Positions 61,861-64,000 of a DNA stretch of 64,000 bases are shown one piece after another. A program made the translations under genes and the position numbers. The notes beneath the pieces are model-generated. The model was given only the letters and a program-made list of their open reading frames with translations, ran no database searches and was not told the DNA's origin. How positions within the stretch are numbered: position 1 is the stretch's first letter; every line of letters begins with the position of its first letter. This DNA comes from Sinomicrobium kalidii (GTDB taxonomy: Bacteria > Bacteroidota > Bacteroidia > Flavobacteriales > Flavobacteriaceae): contig NZ_CP089211.1 in the NCBI RefSeq assembly GCF_021183825.1, positions 1,302,001 through 1,366,000 of the forward strand. Reading direction: 5' to 3'.

Positions 61861-61895
61861 AAAAAACCGCTGCACGGAAAATCCGGAGCGGTTTT
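61861..61895. terminator. Bidirectional terminator between convergent genes
   Basis: AAAAACCGCT and AGCGGTTTTT pair, with an inner CGGA-AAA-TCCG. T-runs occur on both strands, suiting the convergent genes ending at 61821 and 61935. Confidence 0.85.
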
Positions 61896-61934
61896 TCATT
61901 TTTTTAAACACTATGCCTACCTCCTGATCCGGGG

Positions 61935-62756
61935 TCATTTTCCGGAACAATTATCCAGTTCGTCCGTCATCTTTTTTACAATCTCCCTCAGTTTTTCCCT
62001 GTAGAAGTGCCGGGTTTCTTCCAGGCTCTCCTCCTGCAGTACCTCCTCTCCTCTCTTATAGGTTTCCTTTATTACAAATTCTCCGCAGCTGAAAGCATTG
62101 ATAAGCTCCATGGCTGCACTTTCCATTTTATAAAGCTCGATTTCGGCCTTGACCTTCAGTGTTTTCTGGGCTTCCAGTTCTTTTTGCCGGGCTTCCGCCA
62201 GTTGCTGTTCAATACGGCGTTGTTCGTCCAGCTGCCTTTCCAGTGCCTTTTGTTTGGCAATAAGGGCTTCCTGTTCTTTTTTCAATGCTTCCTGTTTTTC
62301 GGCCAGGGTCACTTTTTTGTCTTCCCCGGCCACCTTCTTGTCACTGTAATCATCCTCTTTTGCTTCGTCAGGTGCCGATGCGGGTACCGGGTCTGTATCG
62401 GCAGTACACCGGTCCAGGGTAGTTATGGTTTCACTGAGGTATTCCCTGGCCTTTTTCACATAAAAACGCCCGGTGTCCCAGTCTTCCGGGTCTATGGCCT
62501 TTTCCAGGCTTTCCCTTACGTCGTACATGATGTTGTTTATTTTGGTACAATCGCAGCTCTCCATTTGTTCTTCGGCTTTTTCCAGGGCTTGCAGCGACCT
62601 TTTGGCATAATAACGCTGATGGTCAAAATTATTGGCCTCAAGCGACTTTCCGCTGTGCGAAAAGGCATAGGTTATCGAGGAATAGAGTGTGGTACAATCG
62701 GCAAAAACAAAAACAGAAGACATCAGAAAAAACAAACACAATACATTATGTCTCAT
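61935..62756 (-). CDS. Exported coiled-coil protein, function unknown
   Basis: From MRHNVLCLFFLMSSVFVFA (273 residues). The N-terminal domain is helical with paired cysteines (SCDCTKINN region). A central acidic linker and a long charged coiled coil follow (EKQEALKKEQEALIAKQKAL, then RQLDEQRRIEQQLAEARQKE), and the chain ends in a short Cys-containing tail (ELDNCSGK). It lies 52 bp after the PorP/SprF gene on the same strand, so the two may be one operon. Confidence 0.75.
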   Translation of the reverse strand: MRHNVLCLFFLMSSVFVFADCTTLYSSITYAFSHSGKSLEANNFDHQRYYAKRSLQALEKAEEQMESCDCTKINNIMYDVRESLEKAIDPEDWDTGRFYVKKAREYLSETITTLDRCTADTDPVPASAPDEAKEDDYSDKKVAGEDKKVTLAEKQEALKKEQEALIAKQKALERQLDEQRRIEQQLAEARQKELEAQKTLKVKAEIELYKMESAAMELINAFSCGEFVIKETYKRGEEVLQEESLEETRHFYREKLREIVKKMTDELDNCSGK

Positions 62757-62808
62757 GGAAATTATAAGTTTAGGGTTATGAAATATCAATATTCAGAGGG
62801 ATACAACG

Positions 62809-63762
62809 TTACCAGCCACCGTCTTTAAGTGTACACCTGCATTCTCCTATGCCCTGGAAGATATCCAGCCCCAGGGTAATCATATGCGTTCCGCTGTTAT
62901 AGCCCAGGATGGAATTGAGCGATACCTGGTAGGAATACGCCGCATAGAAGTTGCTTATTTTCACCCCGGCCATGGGCCCGATATTGAGCGGGTCGAGTAC
63001 CTGGTCATTGAGAAAGCGATAGGAGATCCCGGCCCAGTAATAATCTTCAAAATCGTATTTCCTGACCTTGATATTGAAATCGGTACTGGAACGCCCGTCA
63101 CTTTCAAACCACTGGAAGTAGACCGAAGGTTCTATTTCAAAATCGCTCTTTTTGTGCTTGCGGAACCTGTAACCGGTATACACCGAATAGTTCCGCAATA
63201 TGTTGGGTTCCGTTATGGCAAAATCATCCGTACGCTTATTGAGCAGGTTGGACGCATTGATGCTCATGTAAAACCTCCTGAAGCGATACAGGACCCCGAC
63301 ATCAAAATTGTGGTTGTTCACCAGCCGGTTGTCGGTTATTCCGGGATCGCCGTTCTCAAAGTCGGAAATATCTATCTTGAACTGGTTAAAATTATAGGAG
63401 ATGCCCAGGGAGAGGAAATTGTTCTCATAGGCATCTATGGTAAGGTGGTGGGCATAAGACAACCTCCCTCCGTATTGCCGCGTATAGCCATTCTTATCGT
63501 TAAATACCGTGATCCCGACCCCGGAGCGCATCCCCAGGCGCACATCACCGGAAAGGGACTGCGTATTGGGGGAATCTTTTATTCCGACCCACTGGGTAAC
63601 ACCGTTGGCGCGTACCCGGATGTATTCGCCTATACCCGCATAGGTGGGGGATATTGCAAATTCACTGTCTGCCAGGTATTGCGTATATACCGGGAGGGCG
63701 AGTTCCTGGGCATGGATTTTCGCCATAAAGAGAATAGCCAGTATGCATAGATTTTTTTTCAT
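62809..63762 (-). CDS. PorP/SprF family type IX secretion system membrane protein
   Basis: The 317-residue protein starts at MKKNLCILAILFMAKIHAQ (ATG at 63762). Family motifs are LPVYTQYLADSEFAISPTYA, RVRANGVTQWVGIKDSPNTQ, SLSGDVRLGMRSGVGITVFN and DVGVLYRFRRFYMSINASNL. SprF/PorP proteins attach secreted gliding adhesins to the cell surface and often follow large adhesin genes; none is seen within this window, whose edge is 240 bp upstream. It ends Cys-rich (GECRCTL), which is unusual. Confidence 0.93.
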   Translation of the reverse strand: MKKNLCILAILFMAKIHAQELALPVYTQYLADSEFAISPTYAGIGEYIRVRANGVTQWVGIKDSPNTQSLSGDVRLGMRSGVGITVFNDKNGYTRQYGGRLSYAHHLTIDAYENNFLSLGISYNFNQFKIDISDFENGDPGITDNRLVNNHNFDVGVLYRFRRFYMSINASNLLNKRTDDFAITEPNILRNYSVYTGYRFRKHKKSDFEIEPSVYFQWFESDGRSSTDFNIKVRKYDFEDYYWAGISYRFLNDQVLDPLNIGPMAGVKISNFYAAYSYQVSLNSILGYNSGTHMITLGLDIFQGIGECRCTLKDGGW

Positions 63763-63901
63763 GTGCTCACATTTTTGGACTGAAAAGCCAGCTTTTCCGT
63801 ATTTTCCTGCCAAAACCTCCGGAAAGGCTTGAAATCCGGACGGGAACAGGCCATCAGACCTATTTGTTTGATTCCAAGTTTTAATGATTTGTTTTAAGCC
63901 G

Positions 63902-63967
63902 GCCTGCCCGCTGTGCCGATACACCCCAAACTGCGCAAAGGGGCGGATCAACTTTCTACGGGCAGGC
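63902..63967. repeat. 9-bp inverted repeat at the window edge
   Basis: GCCTGCCCG (63902-63910) and CGGGCAGGC (63959-63967) are complementary around a 48-nt spacer. It may be the end of an upstream minus-strand transcript, but the neighbouring gene lies outside the window. Confidence 0.35.
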
Positions 63968-64000
63968 AGCTTTTCTTTATCCTAATCTATCTGTAAAGTG

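Overview
The window looks like a piece of a Flavobacteriaceae (Bacteroidota) chromosome. The reasons are a GldN gliding/type IX secretion protein, a PorP/SprF-type outer-membrane protein, DUF3078 directly after dxs, a flavobacterial cytochrome c oxidase accessory cluster, a eukaryote-like class Ia ribonucleotide reductase, and promoter boxes of the Bacteroidota form TAnnTTTG. I recognise no rRNA, tRNA, CRISPR array, complete IS or prophage. Most of the window is ordinary chromosomal housekeeping; 2.4-10.7 kb and about 57-62 kb are more accessory.

Layout. 0-2.4 kb: 3' end of dxs, a DUF3078 protein and a GNAT acetyltransferase. 2.4-10.7 kb: a repeat-rich accessory region with a ten-unit 21-bp tandem array, REP-like palindromes and larger hairpin elements. 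It also holds two near-identical copies of an 89-residue protein gene, each behind a structured leader, flanking four AT-rich genes (DUF4932 zincin-like lipoprotein, TPR protein, small secreted protein, TlpA-like thioredoxin). 10.7-24.4 kb: small adaptive functions: an astacin-like protease, a Crp/Fnr regulator with a neighbouring SDR gene sharing an operator, an ArsR-SRPBCC-DoxX-DUF1801-YdeI operon with tandem operators, a cation-efflux protein and a LysE exporter. 24.7-38.8 kb: sialate O-acetylesterase, nucleotide metabolism (dGTPase, NrdAB, dCMP deaminase), a GDPD, MarC and an S41 peptidase. 39-45.4 kb: bacilliredoxin and a three-gene RND efflux operon. 45.4-50.9 kb: terminal oxidase biogenesis (SCO, heme O synthase, two subunit III proteins, subunit IV). 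51-56.9 kb: ABC-F protein, serine hydrolase, FAD oxidoreductase and gldN. 57.3-63.8 kb: a LuxR-type response regulator, a CI/S24-type regulator behind a structured leader, an ECF sigma factor with a membrane-anchored SPOR-like partner, an esterase-like protein lacking the nucleophile serine, a coiled-coil exported protein and PorP/SprF.

The most interesting unexplained structure is the duplicated leader of the 89-aa gene. In both copies a TTG-N20-TATATTTA promoter places the predicted transcript start at a repeat (R1). An anti-repeat (AR) downstream can pair either with R1 or with a second copy of the repeat (R2) lying 2-5 nt before the start codon. The two loci differ by paired substitutions that keep both helices, which is what a two-state RNA switch would look like. 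A second structured leader with a U-tract precedes the S24-type regulator at 58.4-58.5 kb. All functional calls rest on motif reading and family knowledge; no database search was run.
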